A stretch of DNA of 64,000 nt from an uncultured Paracoccaceae bacterium. GTDB lineage: Bacteria > Pseudomonadota > Alphaproteobacteria > Rhodobacterales > Rhodobacteraceae. The DNA lies in NCBI GenBank assembly GCA_943787785.1, contig CALSNT010000004.1, positions 52,597 to 116,596 of the forward strand, read 5' to 3'. A program made the position numbers and the translations under genes. The number at the start of each line of letters is the position of its first letter. Within the stretch, counting starts at the first letter, position 1. The notes under the pieces are model-generated. The model was given only the letters and a program-made list of their open reading frames with translations. It had not been told where the DNA came from and made no database searches. This document shows positions 16,564 through 26,006 of the stretch, piece after piece.

Positions 16564-17445
16564 TCATGCCACCTCCTGAAACTCCGACTTGGCATAGCCC
16601 TGCAAATACAGCAGTGCCGTCAGATCGCCGTGGTCGATCCGAATTGCCGCCTGTTCAGCGACGATCGACTTTGCGTGGAGGGCGACCCCAGCCCCTGCCG
16701 CGTCCAGCATCCCGAGATCGTTGGCCCCGTCGCCGACCGCCATCGCCTGATCCGTCGAAATGCCGAGCCGGGCGCATATGTCCGTCAGCGCCGCGACCTT
16801 GGCATCACGTCCCAGAATCGGGCGCGCAACATCGCCGGTCAGCTTGCCGTCGTCGTGAAGCAGTGTATTGGCCCGGTGCTCATCAAAACCTAGTTTCGTT
16901 GCAACCACTTCGGTAAACGCCGTGAAACCGCCCGACACCAGCGCCGCATGCCCGCCCTGCGACTTCGTTGTTGCCACCAACGTCGCTCCTCCGGGTGCCA
17001 TAGAGATTCGGTGTTCCAGCACCTGATCGATCACGGAAAGATCAAGACCTTTCAGCAAACTGACCCGCTCGATCAGGGCCGCCTCAAAATCCAGCTCTCC
17101 GTTCATCGCGCGCGCTGTGATCGCAGCGACACGTTCTCCAAAGCCTGCCTCGGCGGCCAATTCGTCGATACATTCCTGCCCAATCATCGTGCTGTCCATA
17201 TCGGCCAGTAAAAGACTCTTTTTTCGACCCTGTTCCGGCTGAATTGCTAGATCAATACCCATTGCTAGCAGGTCGTTGTGTGTCGTCTCGAAGGTGTCTG
17301 GCTGCACTGCAACGTCGAATTCTGCCGCCTCGTCCGGGGCCAGCCAAATCGCATCCCCTCCACCCCAGGCGTTGCGCAGGTTTTCAACCAAAGCCGGATC
17401 AAGCGTCGGCGACTTCGGATCAACCAACAGGGTAACGATGAACAA
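16564..17445 (-). CDS. serB: Phosphoserine phosphatase
   Basis: A 293-residue HAD-superfamily enzyme for the last step of serine synthesis. HAD motif I is LLLADMDSTMIGQECIDE (DxDST), motif II VSGGFTAF, motif III a Lys near ILGRDAKV and motif IV AVGDGANDLGML. An N-terminal ACT-like segment begins FIVTLLVDPKSP. The start is probably TTG at 17445 (giving MFIVTLLV) because GGAAGG precedes it by eight bases; the open frame to 17748 overlaps serC and its leader and is discarded. It is divergent from serC-serA, so one intergenic region serves the whole pathway. Confidence 0.9.
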   Translation of the reverse strand: MFIVTLLVDPKSPTLDPALVENLRNAWGGGDAIWLAPDEAAEFDVAVQPDTFETTHNDLLAMGIDLAIQPEQGRKKSLLLADMDSTMIGQECIDELAAEAGFGERVAAITARAMNGELDFEAALIERVSLLKGLDLSVIDQVLEHRISMAPGGATLVATTKSQGGHAALVSGGFTAFTEVVATKLGFDEHRANTLLHDDGKLTGDVARPILGRDAKVAALTDICARLGISTDQAMAVGDGANDLGMLDAAGAGVALHAKSIVAEQAAIRIDHGDLTALLYLQGYAKSEFQEVA

Positions 17446-17514
17446 AGGATTTTCCTTCCAAACCGGAGTTGCGGCCTGATACCGACGTTTTGTCGCTTGC
17501 GAAAGACATTGCCG

Positions 17515-17567
17515 ACAGATAGGCCCGCGGGTGGGACACCTCTCCCCAACGAGGGGCATATATCTGT
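17515..17567 (+). ncRNA. serC-type leader RNA motif
   Basis: Between serB and serC the transcript can fold with an outer stem ACAGATA/TATCTGT (17515-17521 with 17561-17567), an inner stem GCCC/GGGC (17523-17526 with 17554-17557) and small hairpins GGT/ACC and CTC/GAG. It ends 15 bases before the serC ATG, next to its ribosome site. This matches the known serC RNA motif of alphaproteobacteria by position and overall shape. Called from memory of that motif, without a covariance search. Confidence 0.6.
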
Positions 17568-17581
17568 GAGGATATCCAGTG

Positions 17582-18736
17582 ATGGACACCAAGACTCCGG
17601 CCGCGCGGCCGATCAATCCGCGTTTTTCGTCCGGCCCCTGCGCCAAACCTCCGACATGGAACCTGAACAAGCTGGGCGAAGCCTGGCTCGGTCGGTCACA
17701 TCGCGCCGCTGGCGGTAAGGCCAAGTTGGCGGCCGCGATTGATGGCACGCGCGAGCTGCTCGGTATTCCCGATGACTATCGCATCGGCATCGTGCCAGCC
17801 TCAGACACCGGCGCAGTTGAAATGGCGATGTGGAACCTGCTTGGCGCGCGTCCGGTCACGATGGTCGCATGGGAAAGTTTCGGGGCTGGCTGGGTCACCG
17901 ATGTGGCCAAGCAACTCAAGCTGGACGCAACGATCTTGCAGGCGGATTACGGTCATCTGCCCGATCTGAGTACGGTTAACTTCAACCACGATGTCGTTTT
18001 CACTTGGAACGGTACGACTTCGGGTGTGCGGGTGCCGGATGGGGACTGGATCGCACAGGATCGCGCGGGTCTGACGATCTGCGACGCCACCAGCGCAGCG
18101 TTTGCGATGGAATTGCCGTGGGATAGGTTGGATGTGACAACGTTCAGCTGGCAGAAGGTGCTGGGCGGCGAGGCTGCGCACGGGATGATCGTTCTGTCCC
18201 CCCGCGCGGTCGAGCGTCTGGAAAGCTACACCCCGCCCTGGCCGCTTCCGAAGATCTTCCGGCTGACCAAGGGCGGCAAGCTGATCGACGGCGTTTTCCG
18301 GGGCGAGACGATCAATACGCCTTCGATGCTAACGGTCGAAGACTATCTGGCATCGCTCGACTGGGCGCGCTCGGTCGGTGGTCTGACCGGGTTGGTTGCG
18401 CGGGCGGACGCCAATGCTGCGGCGGTTCAGAGCTTCGTTGATCGCCACGACTGGATCGAAAATCTTGCCACCGAGCCAGCGACACGTTCGACCACCTCGG
18501 TCTGCCTGAAGTTCACCGACCCACGAATTTCTGACGGCGCTGCCTTTGCGAAGGCTGTCGCAAAGCGGCTGGATGCCGAGGGCGTCGCCTTCGACATCGG
18601 CGGCTACCGCGACGCGCCTCCGGGACTTCGCATCTGGTGTGGCGGTACGGTAGAGACTTCGGACATCGAAGCGTTGATGCCGTGGATCGGCTGGGCGTTC
18701 GAATCCGAAAATGCAGCGCAAGCCGAAGCCGCTTGA
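17582..18736 (+). CDS. serC: Phosphoserine aminotransferase
   Basis: A 384-residue PLP-dependent aminotransferase that converts 3-phosphohydroxypyruvate to phosphoserine. It begins [20 protein letters not shown], typical of the alphaproteobacterial form; the PLP lysine is in [17 protein letters not shown] and the cofactor Asp in [10 protein letters not shown]. The ATG at 17582 follows GTGAGGAT; a GTG three bases upstream is less likely. It is co-directional with serA 81 bases downstream, separated by a palindromic repeat pair. Confidence 0.93.
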   Translation: MDTKTPAARPINPRFSSGPCAKPPTWNLNKLGEAWLGRSHRAAGGKAKLAAAIDGTRELLGIPDDYRIGIVPASDTGAVEMAMWNLLGARPVTMVAWESFGAGWVTDVAKQLKLDATILQADYGHLPDLSTVNFNHDVVFTWNGTTSGVRVPDGDWIAQDRAGLTICDATSAAFAMELPWDRLDVTTFSWQKVLGGEAAHGMIVLSPRAVERLESYTPPWPLPKIFRLTKGGKLIDGVFRGETINTPSMLTVEDYLASLDWARSVGGLTGLVARADANAAAVQSFVDRHDWIENLATEPATRSTTSVCLKFTDPRISDGAAFAKAVAKRLDAEGVAFDIGGYRDAPPGLRIWCGGTVETSDIEALMPWIGWAFESENAAQAEAA

Positions 18737-18803
18737 GATTGCCGGGCTGAAGCCCGGCCTACCCCCAGTTTTCCAACGTCGGCCGGGCTTCATCCCGGCA
18801 ACC
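18737..18803. repeat. REP-like palindromic repeat doublet between serC and serA
   Basis: GCCGGGCTGAAGCCCGGC (18741-18758) is itself a palindrome, and GCCGGGCTTCATCCCGGC (18782-18799) is a second copy in inverted orientation. The two together can also fold into one long stem. Such paired GC-rich palindromes resemble REP/BIME elements found many times per genome in intergenic DNA. It may stabilise serC mRNA or tune serA expression. Confidence 0.7.
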
Positions 18804-18817
18804 AAAGGATAAATCCA

Positions 18818-20410
18818 ATGCCAAAAGTTCTCGTATCCGATAAACTCTCTGAAACTGCCGTACAGATATTCCGGGATCGCGGCATCGATGTCACTTTCGA
18901 ACCGGACCTCGGCAAAGACAAGGAAAAGCTGCTGAGCGTGATCGGCGACTATGACGGGCTTGCCATCCGCTCGGCCACAAAAGTCACTGCGAAATTGCTG
19001 GAGGCGGCGACCAACCTAAAGGTCATCGGGCGGGCCGGGATCGGGGTCGACAATGTCGAAATTCCCGCCGCCTCGAAGAAAGGCGTGATCGTGATGAACA
19101 CGCCGTTCGGCAACTCTATCACAACTGCCGAACATGCGATTTCGATGATGATGGCCGTGGCGCGGCAAATACCTGAGGCCAACGCCTCGACCCACGCCGG
19201 CAAATGGGAGAAATCACGCTTCATGGGGGTCGAGCTGACGGCCAAGACCCTGGGCGTTATAGGAGCCGGGAACATTGGCGCGATTGTTTGTGATCGTGCG
19301 CTGGGTCTGAAGATGAAGGTCATCGCCTACGACCCGTTCCTGAGCGAGGAGCGCGCGGCAAAATTGGGTGTGCGCAAAGTCGAACTGGCTGAGCTATTAG
19401 AGCGTTCCGATTTCATCACGATGCACGTCCCGCTAACCGACAAAACCCGCAACATTCTGTCCCGTGAGGCAATCGCCAAACTCAAACCGGGGGTGCGGAT
19501 CATTAACTGCGCCCGCGGTGGTCTTGTGGACGAAGCAGCGCTGGCCGAGGCACTGAAGGACGGTCGCGTCGCCGGGGCCGCCTTTGACGTCTTTGCTGAA
19601 GAACCGGCCACGGCCAGCCCGCTGTTCAACTTGCCGAACGTGGTCGTGACCCCGCACCTGGGTGCCGCAACAACCGAGGCGCAAGAGAACGTCGCGCTTC
19701 AGGTTGCCGAACAAATGTCGGACTACCTGCTGACAGGGGCGGTACAGAATGCGCTGAACATGCCATCGGTCACGGCTGAGGAGGCCAAGGTCATGGGCCC
19801 CTGGTTGAAACTCGCGGGGCACCTCGGGGCATTTGTCGGACAACTCACCGATGAGCCGGTCAAGGCCGTGAACATCCTCTATGACGGGGTAGTTGCCCGG
19901 ATGAACACTGGCGCATTGAATGCGGCGGCGATTGCCGGGCTGATGAAGGCCACGAACCCCGAGGTCAACATGGTCTCGGCCCCGGTTCTGGCCGCGGATC
20001 GCGGCATCGATTGTTCGACCACGACGCAAGGCAAGACCGGCGTATTTGATGGTTACATCAAGTTGACGGTTCGGACAGCCAAGCGCGAACGCTCGATTGC
20101 GGGGACGGTGTTTTCGGACGGTAAGCCACGGTTCATTCAGATCAAAGGCATCAATATTGATGCAGAGATCGGTCAACATATGCTTTATACGACCAACGAG
20201 GACACACCCGGCATCATCGGTACCCTTGGTCAGACCATGGGCGAAAACGGCGTCAATATCGCCAACTTTACTTTGGGCCGGGCGGAGCGCGGCAAGGACG
20301 CCATCGCGCTTTTGTACGTCGACGATCCGATTCCTGCGCCGACACTGGACAAGCTGCGTGCAACTGGCTTGTTCCAATCGGTGAGTCCGCTGGAGTTCGA
20401 GGTCTCGTGA
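18818..20410 (+). CDS. serA: D-3-phosphoglycerate dehydrogenase
   Basis: A 530-residue long-form SerA catalysing the first step of serine synthesis. NAD-binding GAGNIGAIVCDRALGLKMKV, the substrate/active site NCARGGLVDEAAL (Arg), EEPATASP (Glu) and TPHLGAATTEAQ (His) are all present. An intervening allosteric substrate-binding domain precedes a C-terminal ACT domain (YTTNEDTPGIIGTLGQTMG) that usually senses serine. The ATG at 18818 follows AAAGGAT. The phosphatase gene begins within its last four bases. Confidence 0.95.
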   Translation: MPKVLVSDKLSETAVQIFRDRGIDVTFEPDLGKDKEKLLSVIGDYDGLAIRSATKVTAKLLEAATNLKVIGRAGIGVDNVEIPAASKKGVIVMNTPFGNSITTAEHAISMMMAVARQIPEANASTHAGKWEKSRFMGVELTAKTLGVIGAGNIGAIVCDRALGLKMKVIAYDPFLSEERAAKLGVRKVELAELLERSDFITMHVPLTDKTRNILSREAIAKLKPGVRIINCARGGLVDEAALAEALKDGRVAGAAFDVFAEEPATASPLFNLPNVVVTPHLGAATTEAQENVALQVAEQMSDYLLTGAVQNALNMPSVTAEEAKVMGPWLKLAGHLGAFVGQLTDEPVKAVNILYDGVVARMNTGALNAAAIAGLMKATNPEVNMVSAPVLAADRGIDCSTTTQGKTGVFDGYIKLTVRTAKRERSIAGTVFSDGKPRFIQIKGINIDAEIGQHMLYTTNEDTPGIIGTLGQTMGENGVNIANFTLGRAERGKDAIALLYVDDPIPAPTLDKLRATGLFQSVSPLEFEVS

Positions 20411-21159
20411 CGGGCCGCATATACGCCATTGGCGATATTCACGGCCAACTTGGCCAGTTGAAGAACGCGCATCGCCGGATTGCAGAAGACCGTGCGCGGG
20501 TAGGGGATGATGGTGCCCAGATTGTCCATGTCGGTGATCTGACCGACCGGGGGCCGGACTCGCGCGGTGTGCTGGACTATTTGATTGAGGGGCAAGCCAA
20601 CGGTCAGCCCTGGGTCGTTCTCAAAGGCAATCATGACCGTTTGTTCTATCGTTTCATGGACGATCCCTGCTGGTATGACCCGGCAATGATGTCCGAGCTT
20701 CACTGGCTGGACCCGCGACTGGGCGGGGCAACGACGCTGGCCTCCTATGGCGTGGCGGGGGCTTCAGAAGAGGGGCGCGCCGAGGCGCATGCACATGCCA
20801 GAACCTGCATTCCCGAACATCATTTGACGTGGCTGGAGGCGCTGCCCCTGACCCACGAAGCCGACGAACTCTTTTTCGTTCATGCCGGTGTGCGCCCCGG
20901 CGTGCCTCTGTCACGGCAGGTCGAGGATGATCTGGTCTGGATCCGCAAGGAGTTCATCGACGACACGCGGGACCATGGGGCGCTGATCGTGCACGGCCAT
21001 ACCGTGATCGACGAACCCACACACTATGGCAATCGGGTCAATCTCGACGGTGGCGCTGCCTATGGGCGCCCACTGATCCCGGCGGTGTTCGAGGGCAGCG
21101 AAGTTTGGACTCTTAGCGATGCGGGCCGGGTGGTGCTGCGTCCGGATCAGGCGCGCTGA
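20407..21159 (+). CDS. PPP-family metallophosphatase (ApaH/PrpE-like)
   Basis: A 250-residue calcineurin-like phosphoesterase with GDIHGQ (residues 9-14), VGDLTDRGPDSRG, VLKGNHDRL and VHGHTVIDEP metal-binding motifs. The family includes diadenosine tetraphosphatases and protein serine/threonine phosphatases. The GTG start at 20407 overlaps the serA stop (GTGA), so it is translationally coupled to serA. Coupling to serine synthesis is unexplained; the substrate cannot be assigned. Confidence 0.86.
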   Translation: MTGRIYAIGDIHGQLGQLKNAHRRIAEDRARVGDDGAQIVHVGDLTDRGPDSRGVLDYLIEGQANGQPWVVLKGNHDRLFYRFMDDPCWYDPAMMSELHWLDPRLGGATTLASYGVAGASEEGRAEAHAHARTCIPEHHLTWLEALPLTHEADELFFVHAGVRPGVPLSRQVEDDLVWIRKEFIDDTRDHGALIVHGHTVIDEPTHYGNRVNLDGGAAYGRPLIPAVFEGSEVWTLSDAGRVVLRPDQAR

Positions 21160-21413
21160 ACCAGCGCGAAAATCACGATCAGTACGATCAGGAGCAGGCT
21201 CAGCCCGACAAATTGCAGTCGATGCCGGTGAGTGCTTCTGTCGCGCCACCAATTCGCCCAGGCATGAACCGTCCATCCGGGGCCGGGCAGTATTTTGCCG
21301 CTCAACCGGCGCGCACGTCCGGTGACATCGAACAGGGTGCGGAAGGCGACGAACGCCCATGCGGCGAACACCAGACCCTGAAGTATCAGGATGGCAGCGG
21401 CCAGTCCGCTCAT
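21147..21413 (-). CDS. Small two-helix membrane protein, function unknown
   Basis: An 88-residue protein with an N-terminal membrane helix (AAAILILQGLVFAAWAFVAF, about residues 5-24), a basic loop with HAWANWWRDRSTHRHR, and a C-terminal helix (VGLSLLLIVLIVIFALV). The ATG at 21413 overlaps the stop of the 34-codon ORF at 21410-21514 (ATGA). The longer frame to 21686 lies inside the MBL hydrolase gene and is not used. Last gene of the MBL operon; I do not recognise a family. Confidence 0.65.
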   Translation of the reverse strand: MSGLAAAILILQGLVFAAWAFVAFRTLFDVTGRARRLSGKILPGPGWTVHAWANWWRDRSTHRHRLQFVGLSLLLIVLIVIFALVQRA

Positions 21414-21514
21414 GGTGCAATGACTTCGACCAGTGCCAGCGCCACCATCGGCGCGACCGACCCGATCAGATACCAGATCGCGGTTAGCCGGATCATGCGC
21501 AACGCTGTACTCAC
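21410..21514 (-). CDS. 34-residue single-helix membrane peptide
   Basis: A short ORF reading MSTALRMIRLTAIWYLIGSV then APMVALALVEVIAP. It has a short basic N-terminus and one predicted membrane helix. The GTG start at 21514 overlaps the MBL hydrolase stop (GTGA) and its TGA overlaps the next ATG (ATGA). This chain of overlaps and the closely packed frame argue that it is translated. No family is recognised. Confidence 0.55.
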   Translation of the reverse strand: MSTALRMIRLTAIWYLIGSVAPMVALALVEVIAP

Positions 21515-22461
21515 CCCTGCAACGCCTGCCACATTTCGGCATCACGCTCGGCCGTCCAGATGCGAGGCGTGTCGATGTCCCGGGCTTCGTCATAGGCGCG
21601 GGCGACGTTGAAGGGCAGGCAATGCTCGTAAATCGCATAGTCAGAGAACTTCGGGTCACATTCGGCGCGCACCGCGTCCCAGGCATCTTTCAGGCTGCCG
21701 CCCTTCAGCGCGACGCGGGCAGCGGGGGCATAGGTTGAGCGGATGAAATCCGCCGTGAGGTCCAGCGCTTCGCCCACCATCGCTTTGCCAACCAATGCGT
21801 CTCCGCGCCCCGGCGCAATGGCATCAACGTCCCAGCGCCGCACCGCGTCCAGTGTCGCTGGCCAATCGTGAAAATGCCCGTCACCGCAATAGCAGGCGGA
21901 TTTGTATTCGACGATATCGCCGGTGAACATGACGTTGGCGTCGCCGACATAAGCGACGATATCGCCCGCGGTATGGGCGCGGCCAAGCTGCATCAAATCG
22001 ACCCGCCTTTGGCCAAGATAGACACTCATCCGGCCCTGAAATGTCGTGGTCGGCCAGGTCAGGCCCGGGATATCTTCGTGCCCCTGAAACAGTCGCGGGA
22101 AGCGGGCGAATTCGCTGTCCCAGTCTTCCTGACCACGCTCGACTACCATGGCGCGGGCTTTCTCGGACATGATGACTTGTGACGCTGCGAAGGCCGAGGC
22201 GCCCAGTACCCTCACCGCGTGATAGTGGGTCAGAACCAAATGGGTAATCGGTTTGTCGGTGACCGTGCGAATGCAATCGATCACCTTGTTTGCGAGGCGC
22301 GGTGTCGCTTGCGACTCGATCACCATCACCGAGTCGTCGCCGATAATGACACCTGAATTGGGATCGCCCTCGGCTGTGAACGCGTAGAGGCCGTCGCCAA
22401 TTTCAGTAAAACTCGTCGTCTTCTCGGCCATGTCTCCGGCCGAGGCGAATGTCTTGCTCAT
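21511..22461 (-). CDS. MBL-fold metallo-hydrolase
   Basis: A 316-residue metallo-beta-lactamase-fold protein. The usual HxHxDH metal motif reads HYHAVRVLGAS: the first two histidines remain but the Asp and last His are replaced. GRAHTAGDIV and MFTGDIVEY are conserved, suggesting at least one metal site or an altered centre. The ATG at 22461 (MSKTFASAG) follows a G-rich ribosome site; a TTG at 22473 is less likely. It heads an operon with two tiny membrane proteins. Hydrolytic function is inferred; a sulfur or quinoprotein-related role is possible in this subfamily. Confidence 0.82.
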   Translation of the reverse strand: MSKTFASAGDMAEKTTSFTEIGDGLYAFTAEGDPNSGVIIGDDSVMVIESQATPRLANKVIDCIRTVTDKPITHLVLTHYHAVRVLGASAFAASQVIMSEKARAMVVERGQEDWDSEFARFPRLFQGHEDIPGLTWPTTTFQGRMSVYLGQRRVDLMQLGRAHTAGDIVAYVGDANVMFTGDIVEYKSACYCGDGHFHDWPATLDAVRRWDVDAIAPGRGDALVGKAMVGEALDLTADFIRSTYAPAARVALKGGSLKDAWDAVRAECDPKFSDYAIYEHCLPFNVARAYDEARDIDTPRIWTAERDAEMWQALQG

Positions 22462-22540
22462 CTTGCCCCCCAAATCAGCACGCCTATCCTGCGGGCTGAT
22501 CGGATGCGGTCAAGTGCAATTCATCGTTACACGGGTGTGG

Positions 22541-23443
22541 TCAGCCAAGATGCTTGCCGAAAAACTCCACTGTGCGGGACCAGGCGAGTTCAGCCGCCTC
22601 AGCGTCGTAACGTGGCGTGGTGTCATTGTGGAAACCGTGGTTCACATCCGGATAGATATGCGCGGTGTAGTCCGTTCCCGCGGCATCCAGCGCCGCCTGA
22701 AAGTCTGGCCAGCCCGCGTTGATACGTTCGTCCAATGCTGCATAATGGATCAATAGCGCCGCCTGGATTTTCGAGACATCGTCCGCTGCAGGCTGGCGAC
22801 CATAGAACGGCACGCTGGCGTTTAGTTCCGGGTAAGCGACCGCCAACGCATTGCAGACCCCGCCGCCATAACAGAACCCCACCGCGCCAACCTTGCCTGA
22901 GGCATCTTCGCGCGCCGCCAGATGTTCGTACCCAGCGAAGAAGTCGTTCATCAACTTTTCGCGGTCAACTGTGCGCTGTAGTTCACGCCCCTCATCGTCG
23001 GTTCCCGGGTATCCGCCGACCGACGTCAGCCCATCGGGCGCAAGCGCCAGGAACCCCGCCTTTGCGACACGGCGCGCCACATCGCGGATGTAGGGATTAA
23101 GGCCTCGGTTCTCGTGCACCACCAGCACCGCGCCAGGGTTTGCGACGCCCACTGGCTTGACCAGATAGGCGTTCACAGCGCCGTTGCCGTTCGGGCTGTC
23201 GTAGGTGATGTCCTCTCCCACGATATCGGCGTCATCCTCGGCGACTTGTTGCGCAAGGGCGTAGTTCGGCGACAGCATTGACAGCAAAGTGATCGCCGTC
23301 AGCCCGCCAACAGCGAACTTCCCGGCGCGGTCGAGAAACTCGCGCTTGGTGATTTTGCCGTGGGCGTAGAAGTCATAAAGGTCCAACAATTCCTGATCGA
23401 AATCCGAGGCTGTCATGCGTTTGGTTTGGGTGATCTTGTTCAT
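22541..23443 (-). CDS. Dienelactone hydrolase-family protein, exported or membrane-anchored
   Basis: A 300-residue alpha/beta hydrolase of the YghX/dienelactone hydrolase type. The catalytic triad is visible as Cys in VGFCYGGG, Asp in YAALDERIN and His in VNHGFHND. Ahead of the hydrolase domain is a helical segment ([20 protein letters not shown]) and a hydrophobic stretch ending [10 protein letters not shown], consistent with export despite no twin arginine. Substrate unknown. Monocistronic, on the same strand as its neighbours. Confidence 0.84.
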   Translation of the reverse strand: MNKITQTKRMTASDFDQELLDLYDFYAHGKITKREFLDRAGKFAVGGLTAITLLSMLSPNYALAQQVAEDDADIVGEDITYDSPNGNGAVNAYLVKPVGVANPGAVLVVHENRGLNPYIRDVARRVAKAGFLALAPDGLTSVGGYPGTDDEGRELQRTVDREKLMNDFFAGYEHLAAREDASGKVGAVGFCYGGGVCNALAVAYPELNASVPFYGRQPAADDVSKIQAALLIHYAALDERINAGWPDFQAALDAAGTDYTAHIYPDVNHGFHNDTTPRYDAEAAELAWSRTVEFFGKHLG

Positions 23444-23500
23444 CGGGCGGCTCCTGATGGGAATAATCGACGCCTGATCTTACCACGGAAATGCGATTCG

Positions 23501-24526
23501 CTAGCGCCAATCCAGCACCACTTTGCCGGACGACCCGCCACGCATGACCTCGAACGCCTTTTCGAAGTCCGCAACCGGGAAACGGTGTGTGATTACACGG
23601 CGCACGTCCAGACCGTTTTCCAGCATCGCGATCATCTTGTACCATGTCTCGAATATCTCGCGGCCATAGACGCCTTTGATGGTGACCGCCTTGAAGACGA
23701 TGCGGGACCAGTCTACCGGGGATTTGCCCGGAGGGATTCCCAGGAGTGCGATACGTCCGCCCATCACCAGGGCTTCGACCATTTGATCGAGCGCGGCCTG
23801 TGACCCGGACATTTCCAGGCCGACATCGAAGCCCTGCTTCAGCTTTAACCGGCTGGCAACCGAGGCGAGATCTTCCTCCATCGGGTTCACCGGCACCACA
23901 TCGGCGACTTGTCCGGCTAGCGCCAATCGATCCGGGTTCAAATCTGTGATGACAACGTGGCGCGCACCTACATGGCGTGCGACCGCGGCCGCCATAATGC
24001 CGATCGGCCCAGCCCCGGTGACCAGCACATCCTCACCCACCAAATCGAAACTGAGGGCGTTGTGGACCGCATTGCCCAATGGGTCCAAAATCGACCCTAT
24101 TTCATCATCAATAGCGTCTGGCAGCGGTACAACGTTAAAGGCGGGAAGGCGCAGATACTCGGCGAAAGCGCCGGGTTCATTGACGCCGATACCCCGCGTT
24201 TCCGGGTCGAGATGAAATTTTCCCGCACGGCTTTGGCGCGAGGTCTTGCCGATCAGATGCCCCTCACCCGAGCAGCGCTGACCGATGGTCAGATCTGTGA
24301 CGTCTTCGCCCAGTTCGACGATCTCACCGGCAAATTCATGTCCGGTGATCAGGCCAACCGGAACCGTGCGTTGCGCCCAGTCGTCCCAGTTCCAGATGTG
24401 GATGTCGGTGCCGCAGATGCCGGTCTTGTTGATGCGGATCAGCACGTCGTCAGGGCCGACCTCGGGGACCGGGCGACGCTCGGCCCAAAGTCCGGGCGCG
24501 GCCTGCGCCTTGACCAGCGCCTTCAT
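23501..24526 (-). CDS. tdh: L-threonine 3-dehydrogenase
   Basis: A 341-residue zinc-dependent medium-chain dehydrogenase oxidising threonine to 2-amino-3-ketobutyrate. The catalytic zinc site is GICGTDIHIWNWD and GHEFAGEIVE; the family-typical YTH-type segment is replaced by SAGEGH-like (CSGEGHLIG); the NAD fold is VTGAGPIGIMAAAVA. The product feeds Kbl, encoded just upstream. The start at 24526 (MKALVKAQAA) matches the family; an ATG six codons upstream is possible. tdh follows kbl by about 32 bases in one operon. Confidence 0.91.
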   Translation of the reverse strand: MKALVKAQAAPGLWAERRPVPEVGPDDVLIRINKTGICGTDIHIWNWDDWAQRTVPVGLITGHEFAGEIVELGEDVTDLTIGQRCSGEGHLIGKTSRQSRAGKFHLDPETRGIGVNEPGAFAEYLRLPAFNVVPLPDAIDDEIGSILDPLGNAVHNALSFDLVGEDVLVTGAGPIGIMAAAVARHVGARHVVITDLNPDRLALAGQVADVVPVNPMEEDLASVASRLKLKQGFDVGLEMSGSQAALDQMVEALVMGGRIALLGIPPGKSPVDWSRIVFKAVTIKGVYGREIFETWYKMIAMLENGLDVRRVITHRFPVADFEKAFEVMRGGSSGKVVLDWR

Positions 24527-24558
24527 TCCATCGTTGCGCTCCATCCCGTCTTGCCCCT

Positions 24559-25761
24559 CTATTCGATTACGCCCAGCTCACGACCTGCTGTTGCGAAAGC
24601 CTCCAGCGCCTGATCCAGATCGTTCCGGTTCAGTGCCGCCGACATCTGGGTTCTGATCCGGGCCTGCCCTTTTGGAACAACGGGGAAGAAGAACCCGGCC
24701 ACGTAAACGCCGATCTCGAACAGGCGTGCAGCCATGTCTTGTGCCAATCGTGCGTCGCCCAGCATCACCGGAACGATCGGGTGGTCGCCCTCCAGCAAGT
24801 CGAACCCCAGTCGATGCAGCCCGTTGCGCCAGTAGGCAGTGTTGTCGAACAGCTGCGCGCGCAAATCGTCTCCCGCTTCGACTAGCCGCAACGCTTCGAT
24901 TCCAGCATCGACGACCATCGGTGGCAGCGCGTTTGAGAAAAGATAGGGCCGCGCCCGCTGGCGCAGCAGGTCGATCACCGGTTGCGGCCCCGCAACATAA
25001 CCACCAATTGCCCCGCCCAGCGCCTTGCCCAGGGTACCGGTCAGGATATCCACCGACAGCCCGAAATGCGCCGGGGTACCGCGTCCGCCCGGCCCCATGA
25101 AGCCCGTGGCGTGGCAGTCATCAACCAGCACCTGCGCGCCGTATTTCTTAGCAAGCGCAGTGATCTCGGGCAGTTTGGCCAGGTACCCGTCCATCGAGAA
25201 TACGCCGTCCGTTACGATCATCAAGAATCGCGCTCCGGCATTGCGCGCCGCCTGCAACTGCGCCTCAAGATCGCCCATATCCGAATTCGCGTAACGATAG
25301 CGCTGCGCCTTGCACAGCCGGATGCCGTCGATCAGCGAAGCATGGTTCAGCGCATCGCTCACAATCGCATCTTCGGGGCCCAATAAAGGCTCGAACACAC
25401 CGCCATTTGCGTCAAAACAGGCAGCAAACAAGATGGAATCGTCCATCCCGAGGAACCTGGCCAGCGCGGTTTCCAGCGCTTGATGCCGATCCTGCGTGCC
25501 GCAAATAAACCGAACCGAGGCCATGCCATAGCCACCGGCGTCCATTCCAGTTTTGGCGGCTGCTATCAGTGCAGGGTGATCGGCTAGTCCCAAGTAATTG
25601 TTGGCACAGAGATTGATCACCTGGCGCCCATCTTCGACGGTAATTCTGGCGCCCTGCGATGACATGATTGGCCGCTCAGTCTTGAACAGCCCTTCCTGTT
25701 TCATTTGCGTCAAACTGTCGGCCAGATGCGCGTGGAAATCTTGGCTTTTGTTCGCTTTCAT
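24559..25761 (-). CDS. kbl: 2-amino-3-ketobutyrate CoA ligase (glycine C-acetyltransferase)
   Basis: A 400-residue alpha-oxoamine synthase (PLP) that cleaves 2-amino-3-ketobutyrate with CoA to glycine and acetyl-CoA. Visible motifs are [14 protein letters not shown] near the N-terminus, the PLP-binding [17 protein letters not shown] and the Schiff-base lysine in [16 protein letters not shown]. The start at 25761 ([10 protein letters not shown]) gives the normal length; the open frame to 26055 runs through the DUF3309 gene and is rejected. With tdh it forms the threonine-to-glycine operon. Confidence 0.93.
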   Translation of the reverse strand: MKANKSQDFHAHLADSLTQMKQEGLFKTERPIMSSQGARITVEDGRQVINLCANNYLGLADHPALIAAAKTGMDAGGYGMASVRFICGTQDRHQALETALARFLGMDDSILFAACFDANGGVFEPLLGPEDAIVSDALNHASLIDGIRLCKAQRYRYANSDMGDLEAQLQAARNAGARFLMIVTDGVFSMDGYLAKLPEITALAKKYGAQVLVDDCHATGFMGPGGRGTPAHFGLSVDILTGTLGKALGGAIGGYVAGPQPVIDLLRQRARPYLFSNALPPMVVDAGIEALRLVEAGDDLRAQLFDNTAYWRNGLHRLGFDLLEGDHPIVPVMLGDARLAQDMAARLFEIGVYVAGFFFPVVPKGQARIRTQMSAALNRNDLDQALEAFATAGRELGVIE

Positions 25762-25847
25762 GTCGGGATCCCCGCTGCTGCGTTGGATTATGACATGGCT
25801 TCGCGCAACTGCCGACCTCAAACTTCGACGCGCCAAATCGTCATGCT

Positions 25848-26006
25848 TCAGATACGTCCCATGAGAACTAGGATCAGAACGATCACAAGCACCAAACCAA
25901 TCCCGCCAACTGGACGGTAGCCCCAATTCTTCGAGTGGCCCCAGTTTGGCAGCGCCCCGATTAGCAGCAAGATCAGAACGATCAGCAGAATTGTCCCAAG
26001 TCCCAT
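25848..26006 (-). CDS. DUF3309-family small membrane protein
   Basis: A 52-residue peptide, [20 protein letters not shown], then [16 protein letters not shown] and a second hydrophobic helix ending LILVLMGRI. The two helices around a WGHS/WGYRP turn are diagnostic of DUF3309. The start is the ATG at 26006; the frame to 26048 is an extension. Function unknown; such peptides are abundant in alphaproteobacteria. It lies 86 bases upstream of kbl on the same strand. Confidence 0.85.
   Translation of the reverse strand: MGLGTILLIVLILLLIGALPNWGHSKNWGYRPVGGIGLVLVIVLILVLMGRI

Noticed and set aside
19433..20377. 314-codon minus-strand ORF
   Set aside because: Antisense shadow of serA.
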